The notes under the pieces were generated by a model. That model searched no databases and was not told the DNA's origin. It was given only the letters and a program-made list of their open reading frames with translations. Of a DNA stretch of 64,000 bases, positions 26,714-39,532 are shown one piece after another. This DNA comes from Apostichopus japonicus. Taxonomy: Eukaryota; Echinodermata; Holothuroidea; Aspidochirotida; Stichopodidae. A program made the position numbers and the translations under genes. Each line of letters starts with the position of its first letter. Position 1 is the first letter of the stretch. The DNA is taken from contig NC_092569.1 of NCBI RefSeq assembly GCF_037975245.1, positions 36,376,168 through 36,440,167 of the forward strand. The letters run 5' to 3'.

Positions 26714-27959
26714 CGTTCTAGGGGTAAAAGTGGGGCAAAATGAAAACAAGCACTGCATGGAGCGACCACAAAATAGGGCAAACTGTTACCCGCGTTGTGG
26801 ACTCGAAGGTAAGGTCATGTAGTACCAAACCAGTGCAAGTTGAAGACTTTTATAGATGTTACAGTGTCTTATGGATCTCAGACAACAAAACTACCAAGGA
26901 GGTGTAAGAGCCACATTACAAAACAATCTTTACAAAGGAAGCATTTAGCCTAACTTATATGTTCATACACAGTGGCGGGCACAGGACCTAAATCTTAATC
27001 TCAATATGCCACCGAATGCAGCATTTGACGCTTTTAAGGATTTTTTAAGGAAGAGGTGGGGGGGGGGGGATAACCCCAGACTCCTTCAATAGAGTCGATG
27101 TCAAAGACATCTGTGCTACCCCCCCCCCCCCGTTAATTGTATTTTGGCTCTTATGCCTCGGAGGAGGATGAAAAGCCATGAAGTAAACAGGAACTGTTTT
27201 TCCAGAGTCTTTGCTGTTAATATAAGTCTAGCCTAATATTATGTGTAACGCAAAGAATATTGTCTATACCAAGGATGACAGTTTATCAGATGGTAAATTC
27301 AGATCTGTTTGCAATTTGATGCCGATTTGGGGACCTCTTGGATGAATCTATGGAGTGGAACGTATGGTTGAGAATTGTAATGGTTTTGCCAAAGCCTATA
27401 GGCAAAGCTATATTGAGTTGGACTGATCGAACAACATGAAATGTTTGATATCAATGCTCTTTGGGAGAATTTGAAAACTTCAGCTAATATTTCTCTTAAA
27501 TTGGTAAGCCCCTACAAAATTTTCTCCGCCCCCCGAAAAAAAACCCTGCTTGGCCGGACTTTTTATTTTCCTACTGCTAATGAAATTTAAAAACCGCGAA
27601 ATTTTTCATTTTTTGGCGCCTAACTGGCAACGCTGGCTTTTATTCGTACAGCCCAGTTGGGCTGGAAGTATAGCATATAACAGTTCACCTTTGCTTTTAT
27701 ACGGAGATCACGGGTATGACCCTGGGGTCGTTGAAGGGAACTCTCATGTAGGGGGTCTGGAGGTCCGGACCCAGAAGAAGAAAAGATAAATTTGACATTA
27801 TGCATTTCTGAAGTAAATACTTGTAGGCAATAAATTAGGTCTAAACTTATGTCGACACGGTTGTTATAATACAGAACACTTTTTTTGATTGTACATTCAT
27901 GGATACTAACTCACATATCATTATTAAAAATTATGCATGTAATGTAAAATTATGCCTAC
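26714..27959. other. Intergenic or first-intron sequence with repeat debris
   Basis: Part of the first intron of the minus-strand gene. Holds poly-G (27056-27070) and poly-C (27119-27132) runs 50 bases apart that could pair, and C-rich repeat remnants near 27525 and 27730. No gene recognised. Confidence 0.45.
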
Positions 27960-28050
27960 CTTGAGACCTTCCTCCAAGAAGCAAAATGACAGCAATCAGA
28001 AGATGAATAAGAAAAGGTGATCGACACTGCTTTAATCCTCCTTTCTCCAT
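27960..28050 (-). CDS. Exon 1 (signal peptide) of a secreted or membrane protein gene
   Basis: The minus strand has an ATG at 28050-28048 followed by 30 codons plus one base and a GT donor (gtaggc, complement at 27954-27959). The peptide starts MEKGGLKQCRSPF, then has a hydrophobic run (LIHLLIAVILLL) and ends GGRSQ: a charged N-region, h-region and small-residue end typical of a signal peptide, so the product should enter the secretory pathway. The exon ends in phase 1, matching the phase-1 exons at 19.15, 17.5, 15.65, 13.86 and 12.96 kb downstream on the same strand. No family is recognised. Joining to the other exons is inferred from phase, strand and order; no transcript was seen. Confidence 0.68.
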
Positions 28051-28126
28051 TTTGAACAAATCCAGAAGCGGAAAGGGAAAAACAATCTAAGTTTATCAAA
28101 TGTGTCTTTTCCTGTGATGGTTAATT

Positions 28127-28136
28127 GGTATATATC
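28127..28136 (-). promoter_or_regulatory. Possible TATA box of the signal-peptide gene
   Basis: On the minus strand gatatatacc lies about 80 bases upstream of the ATG at 28050, which would put a start site near 28100 and leave a 5' UTR of about 50 bases. AT-rich words are common here, so this is only a plausible candidate. Confidence 0.25.
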
Positions 28137-29400
28137 ATATATGTATGTCTTGCCGTCTCTGTGATACTATAATGAAGATTTAATGAGTTTGCCAGTACTT
28201 ATTACCATCTTGATAGAGTGATATCCAACAAAGACACACATGTAGTGACTTTTCATTGGTCATTATGTGGCTGACGTATGTAATGTTTCATGCATATTCA
28301 AGATCAACGATTGTGATTATACAATGTGAAAGTTATGTACAAATTTCGTGTTCACATCATATCAAATATCAAGTTGTAACTCTGGAAGCCGCTGAGTGGT
28401 CGATTGGTAGACGATACCTATACAATATGAATATTCAATGAAAATTGCTTACTCTCAATTGGCTGTTTGTCCCTCCAACACCCAGTTAGACTGTGACAGC
28501 TCGTAAGATGTCAAGGGTTAATTATCTTCTTTCATATGACACGTCTTGAGAAAAATTTGTTGTTGCTATGCAAAGCAAAGTCACATATTCCATACCTTTC
28601 GAGGTTTCTGCACCCTCCCCCCTATACCCCTATTCTCCGATTGATCAATTTTCCTACTCCTCGGGTACCAAGTTTCTCTTGAAAAGAGGACAAAGAATGT
28701 AAATGACGTTTTCAAAAAACATTTGTATCCGCGTACTTCGTAAAGGGTTTCAGAGATGTTGTGATGATCCTTCATGGTAGCCTATATATGACAGACTTCT
28801 GGTGACCAGTGAGCATGCATATGGCAGTAATGCCGTTTATAAATCACAACAATATTAGTGTATCAGGAGAACTTGAGTTGTCATCAGACCCAGATCAGCC
28901 CTTTATTGTTCTACAGCTAATAGGCAGGGGTGCAACAATTGTTTTTAGGCCTACTTTGGAGGGGGATACGATGTTAAAGTTTACATAAGATACAGTAATA
29001 CCGCCTGAACATTGATAACCAATATGAGTTCACCGTAATTTTGTTACACTCGTAGCCCCAGTCCCCTGACATTGTGACTATGTAAGAGATGTTTGTTCAC
29101 GAGGGTAAAACCAAACTACTTAACTGATCCGCTCACAACCCCGGTCCCCCTAGCAAGGAGACTGTGACTATGTGTGATCATAACGGTCTTACGTCAAAGC
29201 AGGAACTTGCTACAAACACCTTGGTCAAAGTTACTATCACGAATCCCTTGCAGAGGGAATAGATATTACACATGATCAGGATAAGGTGGGTGAACCACCT
29301 ATACTGTTAAATGTTTACTGGTGATCACATGATCATAGCCAATATGCTTACAGGTATATGTAGCAGCGCATGCACATGTGGAAGCCGGAGGGAGAGGGAG
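28137..29400. other. Upstream region of the signal-peptide gene, nothing recognised
   Basis: Unique sequence with no confident exon, RNA gene or mobile element. Two similar short blocks (gtccccctg.. and gacattgtgactatgt at 29055 and 29150) are noted. Confidence 0.4.
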
Positions 29401-29497
29401 AGGGGAGGGGGTTCTAAAATTCTTCCGACTGATTTAGGTAGGGGGCATAAAACGGGAACAGTGCTGGCACTTGATCTTAGCCAAAAGTTATGATAAC
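29400..29497 (-). ncRNA. U2 snRNA-like segment (probable pseudogene or diverged gene)
   Basis: The minus strand has ten uninterrupted bases from each side of the U2 5' domain: cttttggctaagatcaagtg (29487-29468) followed, at the right spacing, by six changed bases (ccagca) and ctgttc (29461-29456). In U2 the changed hexamer covers the branch-site recognition sequence. Further down, gaattttag (about 29415) resembles an Sm site. The first bases upstream are not U2-like, although they could form a substitute hairpin. Most likely a decayed U2-derived copy. Confidence 0.35.
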
Positions 29498-29499
29498 CT

Positions 29500-31112
29500 C
29501 CAAGAACCTGAGCACAACTCCTTTACGAAGGGAACAGTTCTTTTCCGTGCTTATTCAAGGGCATATACACGAGAGCGACAGCTAGTTCCAGGTGAAAGTC
29601 TTCTGTGAACGTCTACGTCACAATGGTATTATATATACATTATTAACTGGGGAGATGAATAAACGGCTGTGCGGATCTGACAATGAGACGCATTGACTGT
29701 ACACAATATATTGTGTAACCACTGTAATAGGATCCAATCGACAAATATGAGTAGTTCAATATCAATTTCATTATTCATATTGTCGAAAATGATCAATTTA
29801 ACGTCATTGACGGAGATATCATCAAGATCAGTGTAAAAAACAGAGAGATCAAATAATTACATATATAAGCACAACGAGTCGTGTACACGGGCAAATGTTA
29901 GTTAACCTTGTAGAAATAATATCATTGTTTTGCATCTAATCCCCCTTACTAAACACATTTCTGAAAGCAGAGTTATTGGTCGCCCATCTCTTTAGATTCG
30001 TCCCAAAAAACGGACTTCGGCCCACCTTTCGGGCCCGCCAACCCTCTCAAAATTGCAATTCGTAACAGAGGTTACAGTCTGTATGGTGTCATATCAACAG
30101 AGGCGGCCTTAATTAAACTTAAATTCTCTTATTTTTGAAATGGGGGAGGGTTTGTCTTTACCCCCCTGGTCTTTATACAATTATTGAATTATCTAGTTCC
30201 AATATTATTTAAACATGTTAACTTCAAAAAATTATGAATTATATAAATAACTAAATCCATATCTCGATAGGCATGCTCAGTATACCATACCAAAACAATA
30301 TCATCGAGGGGGAGGGGATGGGATAGGGGGGTGGATAGAGGGGAAGTCTGGTGGACAACGGCTCAGTCCTCATGAGATATTAATCGGTCGTTGGCTGGTA
30401 TGTTGGACGATTGTTGGTCTTTATATATGTAGATTTTCGTGTTTGGTCGTCTACTGGTGATAATGTTATCCAAAATTGTGTACCGACCTTAAAGGCACAC
30501 TCTCAGCTAGGAAATTGCTCAAATCTAAAATCTTGTCTCAACGTATTCCCCGATTAAAAAATGAAAACAATGCTGCCATCTTCTCACAGCGGCAACATAT
30601 TCATTTCTTTAATATGGCATTCTCATCCTTAGCTATAAACAGAATACGCAAATGGGTACCGTTACCGCGATGGTATCCGGTTTCCGAGATTCTAATCTGC
30701 CTCTCAGTGTTGCGTAACCTATAGGCACACTGTGTACTGTGTGCTATTCGAGTTACGCAATTTTTCGATTTTCTATATGGAACAGTGCATATTGTACTGC
30801 TGGGAAAACGCTATACCAGCTCGTAGGAGCAGGTAGTTGTTATGGAAAGTCATATGGGCCCGTATGATCTCGTGCTGCCGATTTTTGTTGGAGAAATTGC
30901 TGAAGAAATAAAATGCGAATAGTTTCGTCGTGTAATTCTCTATAAACATGTGACTGAATGTGTGCTGCTTATGTACTGTTATTTGACGAAACGACTTGCT
31001 TCTGGCCTAACGTTCTTCAATACTTGAGTTCAAAATAAAATAAAACTGTGAGCAAACAGCTTATCCACCAGAGAGCCTGTGTAGCAAAAACACGCACATA
31101 ATACAGACGGGT
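29500..31112. other. No gene seen
   Basis: AT-rich unique DNA. A potential hairpin uses gttgcgtaac (30709) and gttacgcaa (30751), close to two ggcacactc-like words (30492, 30723). A G-rich patch is at 30310-30350. Confidence 0.4.
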
Positions 31113-31608
31113 TAATGAGCGGGGTACACCCCTCAGTCCGACAAGTTTTCAGTCCGACAAGTTTTCAGTCCGAAAATAAAATACACGTTTTCAGTCCGAA
31201 AATGAAATACACGTTTTCAGTCCGAAAATGAAATACACGTTTTCAGTTGGAGAATGAAAGCATGCAGTTTTAATGCCATAATACCACCAATAAACGGTGA
31301 CAGCCCGAACTGAAAGTAAAGAAATCGATTGAATCTTTCGTATTTATGTCTCACATCGCCGGCCTCAAGAAATACTTGGGACCCCTTAACAACTATCAGT
31401 TACAAATGTAATCCGTTCTTTGCTCCTTAATCTGCTTCCTGTATAGTCATGGTTTATTTGGTTCTAATTCCATCAATGCAATTTACACTTACCTAGCGTC
31501 ATACTTTCATTGTGTTACATTTTGTACTTTTCATTCGACTGCCCAGTATTGCTGACGAAGGTCTCAATATATTTTCTAAAACTTTACTCCTTATTTGTCA
31601 AGTATGAG

Positions 31609-31612
<4 letters not shown>

Positions 31613-31694
<82 letters not shown>

Positions 31695-31695
31695 G

Positions 31696-31726
<31 letters not shown>

Positions 31727-31750
31727 GTGTGTGTGTATATATATATATTT
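31613..31750. repeat. (TA)n microsatellite with tg interruptions
   Basis: About 138 bases of ta repeat ending in tgtgtgtgta. Source of false IYIYIY frames. Confidence 0.95.
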
Positions 31751-32037
31751 TGTTGTTGTTGTTGCAATTTAATAAAACAACATTCAAGTACTTGAATATG
31801 TAGTACAAAATGCACAGAAGGTCCACTTTGTTGGGGCAGTTTTAGGTGATTTTGTGGTTTTCCCCTTCATACCAAAGTTAAGTGTACCACTGCCCTTGGA
31901 AGTCACCCCCCCCCCCCATCCATAAACTGAACCTTCAGACTCACACATAGACTCGTAGACCTGACGTCAAACTAGGTAAATTGTTATTTTTACAATTGGA
32001 CACATTCTACTAGGAGCAGGGATACTAGGAGCAGGGA

Positions 32038-32038
<1 letters not shown>

Positions 32039-32080
<42 letters not shown>
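32039..32080. repeat. (TTA)n microsatellite
   Basis: About 14 uninterrupted att units. Confidence 0.95.
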
Positions 32081-33213
32081 CGGTGGAGGGTGGGGCGTGA
32101 ACGTTTGAAAATTTGATCATAGCTAGACCTCTAAATGCAATGATTATAAAGCAAACATTTAACTGATGTAATTTTGGACACTCCCTCACCCCTTCTCGGC
32201 CTCGTGCACCCCCTCACCCCCTCTTACACCCCTCACCCCCTTCTCACCCTCTTATATCCCCCTCGAACTCGATAATCTTGTTCATATACGATACTTTTTT
32301 TCTACATCTTCTACAATACGTATCAGCAATAATACAACCGTCATCTTGTATGCAATTCAGAAAAGGCTATAAGAAAGCCTTGTCGTTAAACACTGGCAAG
32401 CAATAATTGATTCATTTATTAACGTAACGTTAATTTAATTTTGACTTGACAAGACTCTTCGACCGAGGAGCCGAGGATTATGGTTCATTTCGTCTTATAT
32501 GTTTACAAGAGGAACAATTAAAAATCAGTAATCGCACAAAATGAACTAAACTCGGGCTATGATTTTTTTATGAGGTAGTAATAATCTTGAAGCGAGCGAC
32601 TTTTTTTTTTTAATATTGTAGAATTTTGAAGCCGTGGTTGCTTCTATCAAGATTGATAATTTGTACACAATGATCAGTTTAAAGAAACACATGACGATAA
32701 GAAACCCTTTGTTGTTCCTTTTAATTGTATTTTATGGTGTTTAGAGATAATCGATTTCAAACTCACGTGTGCGGCCTTTGTACTCTCAGTAAGATGTATC
32801 TATTGAGACAGAAATGTTCATATATATTGGCCATTCAAGTAATTCAACAGGCAATATATAAACTCAACATAATACGGTATAAACGGGGAGGTTTTCTGCT
32901 GTCTCTTTAGATTATTACATTTTTTTTAGTATTATCACCACAAGCATTGTAAATATACTTTGATGTAAATATATCTATTCTTAGAATTTTCTTATAAAGT
33001 TTCCATATTGATATTTTTTTTCGTCATATGGCTTTATCACTGCTTTACATATATGCCTATTATTAATAAAAATGAGCAAGGTTCAGTATGGCCTAGGCTA
33101 TATACGGCATACAAAGCAAATTTTGAAGGAACATGTAGAGAGATCTTTTAGAAACAAATCATCTTTTTTGATGATTAATTTTGAAAGTGTCTAAATGGTT
33201 TGTATCATATGAC

Positions 33214-34314
33214 CAGTGGCGGCGGAACCGGGGGGGCTTGGGGGGCTTGGGGGGGGCTCAGCCCCCCAATGAAAAAGTTGAGGGGGCAAATGCATGATAA
33301 GCCCCCCCCCCCAATATTTACCAAGGCTCCGAAACGGGCATCTGCCCATTTTTCAATGCATACTTGTCGATCTGTCCGATGCACACGTATACTACATAGG
33401 TGTAATAATTTTAGTAATTGCTGGGGACCCTCGGCCCGTCCCCTGGCTATTGACCACATTGTCACCCCAACCGCGTCTTCACGCCCGTGAAAAGTGGAAG
33501 CAGTGAGTGTGAGTACCAGTAAGCGTAACACAACTTCGTCTTAGGCCAATGACTTGCCTCATTTCAGCCAGTTCTCCAACATCCCCTTACTTAGTGGCGG
33601 AGCGTCCATATATACAGTCAGGGGGCGGATGCCCCCCCCCCCCTGACGAACTCAAATGGACTGCTGGCGCCCTTTTCAGCTTTTCACTACTTGTTTACTT
33701 ATTCGCGATTATTGACTATTTTATTGCGCTCTCATATACCTATTGACATTTGTCATATTCTGTTGGTGTAATTTTCCGACGAAATGGCGACGACAACTAT
33801 TTATTCTCCGTTTATCTGCAAATAAGCAAGGCCCGGAAAGGGTCATTTCCTGCAATCTAGGGAGTATCTTTACTCGAAAATTTTCTGTACGCTCCGCGCC
33901 AACCTGTGGTGGCGCTCCGCTTAGATAGTGTCGAAAGCGCCCCTACAGACCATTCTTGCACCCCCCCTGACCAAAACCCCCTAGCTCCGCCACTGCCCTT
34001 ACTACACTCAAAAACGTCTTTGCGGGTACACTACGAGTTATAGCTACTCTCTTAAACACCATCGAATATACAAATTACAATGTTTTTACAGACTTTTACG
34101 GAATCTGAGAAATTGCAGGCTTGAGACCCATATTTTAGGGCTAGGTATTCGCAGCATAAAACACTCGGGAAGTGCCGTTTCCGGCCATCTGGGGGTTTGA
34201 AAAAAACCCAAAATTTTCTTGTACGCTCCGCGCCAACCGATGGTGGCGCTCCGCTTAGATAGTATCCACACATTAGCCCCCCCCCCCAATAATTTTTCCG
34301 TTCCGCCGCGCCTG
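33214..34314. mobile_element. hAT-like element A, copy 1, perfect 8-bp TSD
   Basis: Starts cagtggcggcggaaccgg and ends with ccgttccgccgcgcctg. Flanks catatgac at 33206-33213 and 34315-34322 are identical. Poly-G and poly-C runs lie just inside the ends. It contains element B copy 1 and one copy of the shared module (34166-34262). The same A-with-B composite is at 49276-54409. Non-coding. Confidence 0.88.
33592..33995. mobile_element. hAT-like MITE B, copy 1 (404 bp) inside A
   Basis: Starts tagtggcggagcg and ends gctccgccactg. Flanked by perfect cccttact at 33584-33591 and 33996-34003. Second copy 38009-38390 (inverted), third 49642-54064 (split by two insertions). Has one shared module at 33838-33935. 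Confidence 0.9.
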
Positions 34315-34415
34315 CATATGACTAATTATTTCAGTTTTGAATATAATATTTCGCGTAGACGTGTGTATTCCAGAAAGAAAAAGAAAGAAGTAGGTATTAA
34401 ATATTATTAAAATTT

Positions 34416-35042
34416 GGGTGTTACTAAAACGAATGACAATTGCGTTACACATAACGAATGACAATATGTTGTACACACTAAAAAATTGCGTTGACTAAAA
34501 CGAATGACAGTAATGACAGCACAGACATTTGCTTCAACTGGATATCACAGTTCAGACTTCGTGGGTATCTAGATCTAGTAAAGTACGGACAAGATAAATA
34601 CGCACCTTATAGTAAGCGAAATTGAAAGTCTGATTTTAAAAAGTAAATTTAACGTCATTTTTCCGAAATTAATTGTTAGAAACTAACAATACTATAATCT
34701 TGAAACGGCTTCAGTTATCTTTCTACATAAATCTACAAAGGTAAAAAGCACAGCACTCAAGCGCATTCTCACACAAAAACTTTCCCTGTGGTTTCTATCC
34801 GTAAATTACACCAAAACCCTGCAACCACGTAACATGCGATTTTCCTCAAATCATTTTTGCGCAGAAAACCAATAACCCGCATTTACTCCACTCCGTTAAT
34901 CATTCCATCTCTTCTCAACACTGTCCTTCGTTGTCATTCGTTGTCATTCGCTGTCATTCGCTGTCATTTGCAAATGATAATTAACCCTGTACAAAGTCAA
35001 TTGTCATTCGGTCATTCGCTGTCATTCGTTTTAGTTTGTCCC
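34416..35042. mobile_element. Element I: 627 bp with tgtcattcg motif arrays, nested in H
   Basis: Inverted ends share actaaaacgaatgaca (left at 34423; right complement ends at 35034) and both ends start ggg. The 9-bp flanks ttaaaattt (34407-34415) and ttaaaagtt (35043-35051) match at 7 of 9. Motif tgtcattcg: inverted at 34430, 34455, 34501; direct at 34932, 34942, 34952, 35002, 35020 plus variants at 34962 and 35011. Non-coding. Confidence 0.55.
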
Positions 35043-35463
35043 TTAAAAGTTATCGCGTCCTCATATATACTTGTAACGAACATAATTTATTATGTGCAAA
35101 TAAAGATTTATTTTCAATATTGTATCCCGTCACTGAATATTTATGTTAATTATATCGTTTTCAATGTTACCTACATAAAAAGAACAGCGAATCAAATTTT
35201 ATGAGATGCAGGTAAACATTTACAGATATAAATCGAACGTAACGTATACATGCGCATGTAGGGAATGTTTACCCCCGCCCCCCCCCCCCAACCGTGCACG
35301 GAATCACATGAGGTTTATGCGAGACCTGGATATGAGTATAAGAATTAATTAGCAAACAGCATACTGCCTTGAGGGAAAACACTTTCTTCACCTTTTCCTC
35401 AGCTTATTCTATCCGAAACAACATATATAACTATATAATTATATATATATAACGATATATATA

Positions 35464-35504
<41 letters not shown>

Positions 35505-35577
35505 ATACTAGTTGAGACTCGTGGAACACTAGTAGTTGTAACTCGGAGATTCACGCGTTAAAGCGATCGTCAGACAA

Positions 35578-35686
<109 letters not shown>

Positions 35687-36041
35687 ATTTAATAATATAT
35701 AGGCCTATATATATAATGAACAGTATATATTTAAGTTCCGACTGAGAACGTGGATTTTATGAGAAAGTGGATTTTATTTTCAGACTGAGAACGTGTCGGA
35801 CTGAAAACTCGTTTTTTCGGACTGAAAACGTGTATTTTATTTTCGGACTGAAAACGTGTATTTATTTTCGGACTGAAAACGTGTCGGACTGAAACTCGTT
35901 TTTCCGGACTGAGAACGTGGATTTTATTTTCGGACTAAAAACGTTTTTTCGGACTGAAAACTCGTTTTTTCGGACTAAAAACGTGTATTTTATTTTCGGA
36001 CTGAAAACGTGTCAGACTAACAACGTGTACCCTAATGAGCG

Positions 36042-36300
36042 TGGTGAACACAAAGAGATAGATGTAAGGGGATTAGTAGACAAGGGATAGAGAGAAGAAT
36101 GAAAGATAAAAACCAACAGGGGAAGAGGATAGGTAGGAGATAAACAGTGGAGGGACAAAGAGAGGATTAAGGGAAGGGGTAGGAAATAAACTGGAGAAGG
36201 ACAACAACAGAAAAGTGTGGAGAGAAAAAGGGGTGGAAAAACTATGAGAAAAGGAGTAATGGGGCAGGGGGCCAAGGGGAGAAGAAGGGGGAATGAAGAA
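36042..36300. repeat. Polypurine-biased stretch
   Basis: The plus strand is strongly purine-rich (gga, aga, ggg words) for about 250 bases just outside element H. Open frames on either strand here are low-complexity artefacts. Confidence 0.6.
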
Positions 36301-37316
36301 AAGTTAGTCAAGTCCTTCCTGAATGTTGAGCCCATGAGGTTGGTGCGAAGGCGTTGCATTCACAACCTCTCTATGCTGATTCGCACTAGCTCAGGACGGC
36401 TACACAAGGATTCAATCCCCTGGGCCTATAGAGACATGTCGTTAATGGTATGGTTGCATAGCTCCCAACTCTCGAGAAGGCAAATGCTGGTCCATGCCAC
36501 GAATTGCCGTCCTGGGGGTGGGGTATATGGGGGTGTCTCCCTCCCCTTTTTACTTTTTTTGGAATCCTGGTGATGCCTACATGTAAAATGGTGGCACCTA
36601 GAAAGGCTTTTGTCACCCAAAATTTTCTGAGAAATATGCAATAAATTGAATAGTAGGTGATAATTCATTCTTGCCCGTGGCATGAAAATGTTCGCTGCTC
36701 GCCCCAATGAAATGAAATATAGCGTAATTTGAGGTTCAAATGATGATGTAAAGGAGGTTTTATACTCTATTATGCTAAATGCTAAAGAAATGATGGTTGC
36801 TAAGTCCAAATTTGATGCAATTAATTTACGTACACTTGTCAATTACAATGCAGGTTTTTGGGATGCTTGCGTGGGTCAGGGGCTTTGGGTGTTAGAATGT
36901 GGGTCCAACCCGCGAATTGTGGGTCAGTTGGGAGCTCTGTGGTTGGGAAGGTTAAAGTGTTCTCCAAAAAAACCCAAAAGATGAATAACCTTCGGCACAG
37001 GGGGAAACTGGACTCCTCCAGCTGCCTTTACTACATTTTACTGCATTACTACAAACATATGGTGGCTTCCACGCCAACTCTCGACCAGAGTATGCTGTAT
37101 TGGCCCCAAATAAACCAGATATTCAAATATGGTTACCTTTGGTCAAAGTTTTGAAACTGGTTTTATTACCACCTTCCAGGAAATTTACCTCACTGGTACT
37201 TTCAGGCATCTTAATCTTATGCTTTCAATTAGAATGCCTTAGAACAATTTGGAAAGTAAAGACCTCTAGGAACATATTAAATATTCTAGCAATTATAGCA
37301 TGCTAAATTGGGGACA
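36301..37316. other. Repeat debris, no gene
   Basis: Includes a G-rich phrase (ccgtcctgggggtggggta and then a ccctcccctttt end) also seen near 23740 and 24190. Otherwise unique AT-rich sequence. Confidence 0.4.
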
Positions 37317-37321
37317 ATACT

Positions 37322-39527
37322 CAGGCGCGTATCCAGGATTTTCTAACCCGGGGGGCGCGAATTACTATCTAAGCGGAGCGCCACCATCGGTTGGCGCGCA
37401 GCGTACAAGAAAATTTCTGGTTTTGATACCCCCCAGATCACCGGAAACGGCACTTCTCGGGCTTGAAATGACCAACCAGATGTACACTTTTTGCCTGAGA
37501 ACCAAGTATTTCCTAATAGTTTTTTTTTCCATCCATAACCTTTTTGAAGATTGTCAACCCGGCACACGTCATGTTCGACCTGATCGCATCTCCTGTGGGT
37601 CTTTGCTTTTGTAGGTGATTCTACGTCGCGGCCCACAATACCCGTCAGCCCCACTTTTCAAGGTTTTAAGCCCCAAATTTGTTGAGAATTTGAAAATTCA
37701 CATTTCTCGTGAATAAACTCACTTGAAAACATACCCATAATGTTGTACACAATTTCATCTATGGACAACCAATATAGAAAAACTTCCTTGAACCCCTAAC
37801 AGACCGGTCAAAATTGCACGAGTAGAGGGAAGTGTGATGCAGAATGTTGGTCAGAAATTTTCGAAAATTCAGACACAGTTAATTTATTGGTGTACAAATA
37901 TTAAACCTCTTATAACGGCTATTATAAAACTTGGTTGAAGGAAATGAAAAAATAGCAGATATTTCCTTCAACCGAACACTACACACATAGGCGTAGGAGG
38001 CGCGGCGGCAGTGGCGGAGCTAGGGGTATTGGTCAGGAGGGGCGAGAATGGTCTGAAGGGGCGCTTTCGACACTATCTAAGCGGAGCGCCACCACTGGTT
38101 GGCGCGTAGCGCACAGACAGTTTTTGAGTAAAGATACTCCCTAGATTGCCGGAAATGACCCTTTCAGGGCCTGGCTAATTTTCAGATAAACGAAGAATAG
38201 GGTGTCATCGCCAAATTACACCAACAAAATGTGAGAAATGTCAATAAGTAGATGAGAGCGCAATAAAAAAGTCAATAATCTAGAATAAGTAAAAAGTGGT
38301 AAAGAGCTGAAAAAGGCGCCAGCAGTCCATTTGAGTCCGTCAGGGGGGGGGGGCATCCGCCCCCCTGACCGTATGGACGCTCCGCCACTGGGCGGCGGGG
38401 GTGCAGCCCCTAATTCGCCATTACTAATGTAAAAGAAACTCTTGACATAATTGGACCTCCATGCTTTTTATACATCTACATGAGACATGTCGTTGTTTAC
38501 ATTAGCATCTGGCGGTATACTGCGCAATTTGAACGGACCGTACGGTACATGATGGCATGCGATGTAATAACCGATGCTTGCTTATATGATATTGACACTG
38601 ACACGTTGAACGCGCGCTTGGCGCGCGAAAATTTTTGGTTATTTTTTCAGGCAAGTCGGACAGTTTTGAGGATTTTCATCCTGGAACGCCATTTTCATGC
38701 TCACTGATATGATGCGATATCTGCTGTTTGCGTTACAAATTCGAACAGGCGCGTAGCGAGGAATTTGCCATGGGAGGGGTGAAGCCTGTAGGCAAATTAT
38801 CTAAGCGTAGCGCCACCATAGGTTGGCGCGAAGCGTACAAGAAAATTTTGGCCGAAAATGCCTCCCAGATCGCTGGAAATGGCACTACCCAGGACCATTT
38901 GTTAGCGCGAAGCGTACAAGCAAATTTTGGCCGAAAATGTCTCCCAGATCGCTGGAAATGACACTTCCCAGGCCTTGTAAGTTGCATCTAAGCACTTTCT
39001 ATTTTGAAATTACTTAGCGATATCATTTAAAAAAATGCTGAATGGGGGGGGGGGGGGCGGTCGCCCCCATTCCAAAATGCGTCATGTTCCCCGACGACAC
39101 GGTCGAGTTCGAGACCAGCCACAGTTGGTTTCATAGCACAATTCTACACACGCGTTATGATAGACCATATATAGTACATATATAGATCATTAATGAGAGA
39201 GGAAAATGGAAACGTCAAAAAAATGGAGTTGTCGGTGTAAGGGGTAGGGTGAGGCACACTTTTACGAAATCATTGATCCGTCACTGGCTACCCTTCAGCG
39301 CTGTAATGAGTCACTGTTCCTCTTTCTCTTCCCGGTGTCTTCGCGTTTTTCTTTAACTCCCTCCTTTTCTCCTTCTTCTCTGATTCTTCTTTTTCTTTTC
39401 CCTTCCTTCCTCTCCTCCTCCTCTTTTTCCCCTCTTTTTTCCTTTTTTCTTCTCTTTTTTTCTCTCCTCTTTTTCTTACCCGGGGGGCGGGCGCCCCCAA
39501 CGCCCCCCCCCCCTGGATACGCACCTG
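37322..39527. mobile_element. Element E, copy 2 (2206 bp, 5-bp TSD)
   Basis: Starts caggcgcgtatccagg and ends cctggatacgcacctg, flanked by atact (37317-37321 and 39528-39532). Same internal order as 24262-26067, including module copies at 37364-37460, 38799-38895 and about 38905-38975, and a polypyrimidine stretch at 39320-39480. Contains MITE B copy 2. Non-coding. Confidence 0.78.
38009..38390. mobile_element. hAT-like MITE B, copy 2 (382 bp) inside E copy 2
   Basis: Starts cagtggcggagctagg and ends gacgctccgccactg. Flanks cgcggcgg (38001-38008) and ggcggcgg (38391-38398) match at 7 of 8. Inverted relative to the copy at 33592-33995. Confidence 0.8.
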
Positions 39528-39532
39528 ATACT

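Noticed and set aside
31510-31826. IYIYIYI open frames
   Set aside because: (TA)n microsatellite translated in all frames; the same applies near 160, 4900 and 59500.
33200-33531. Open frames of about 100 residues over 33.2-33.5 kb, repeated at 49.25-49.57 kb
   Set aside because: They lie in the non-coding hAT-like element A; presence in both copies reflects repetition, not coding.
36012-36359. 115-residue Pro/Leu/Ser-rich open frame on the minus strand
   Set aside because: Low-complexity product of a polypurine stretch; no motif and no splice context.
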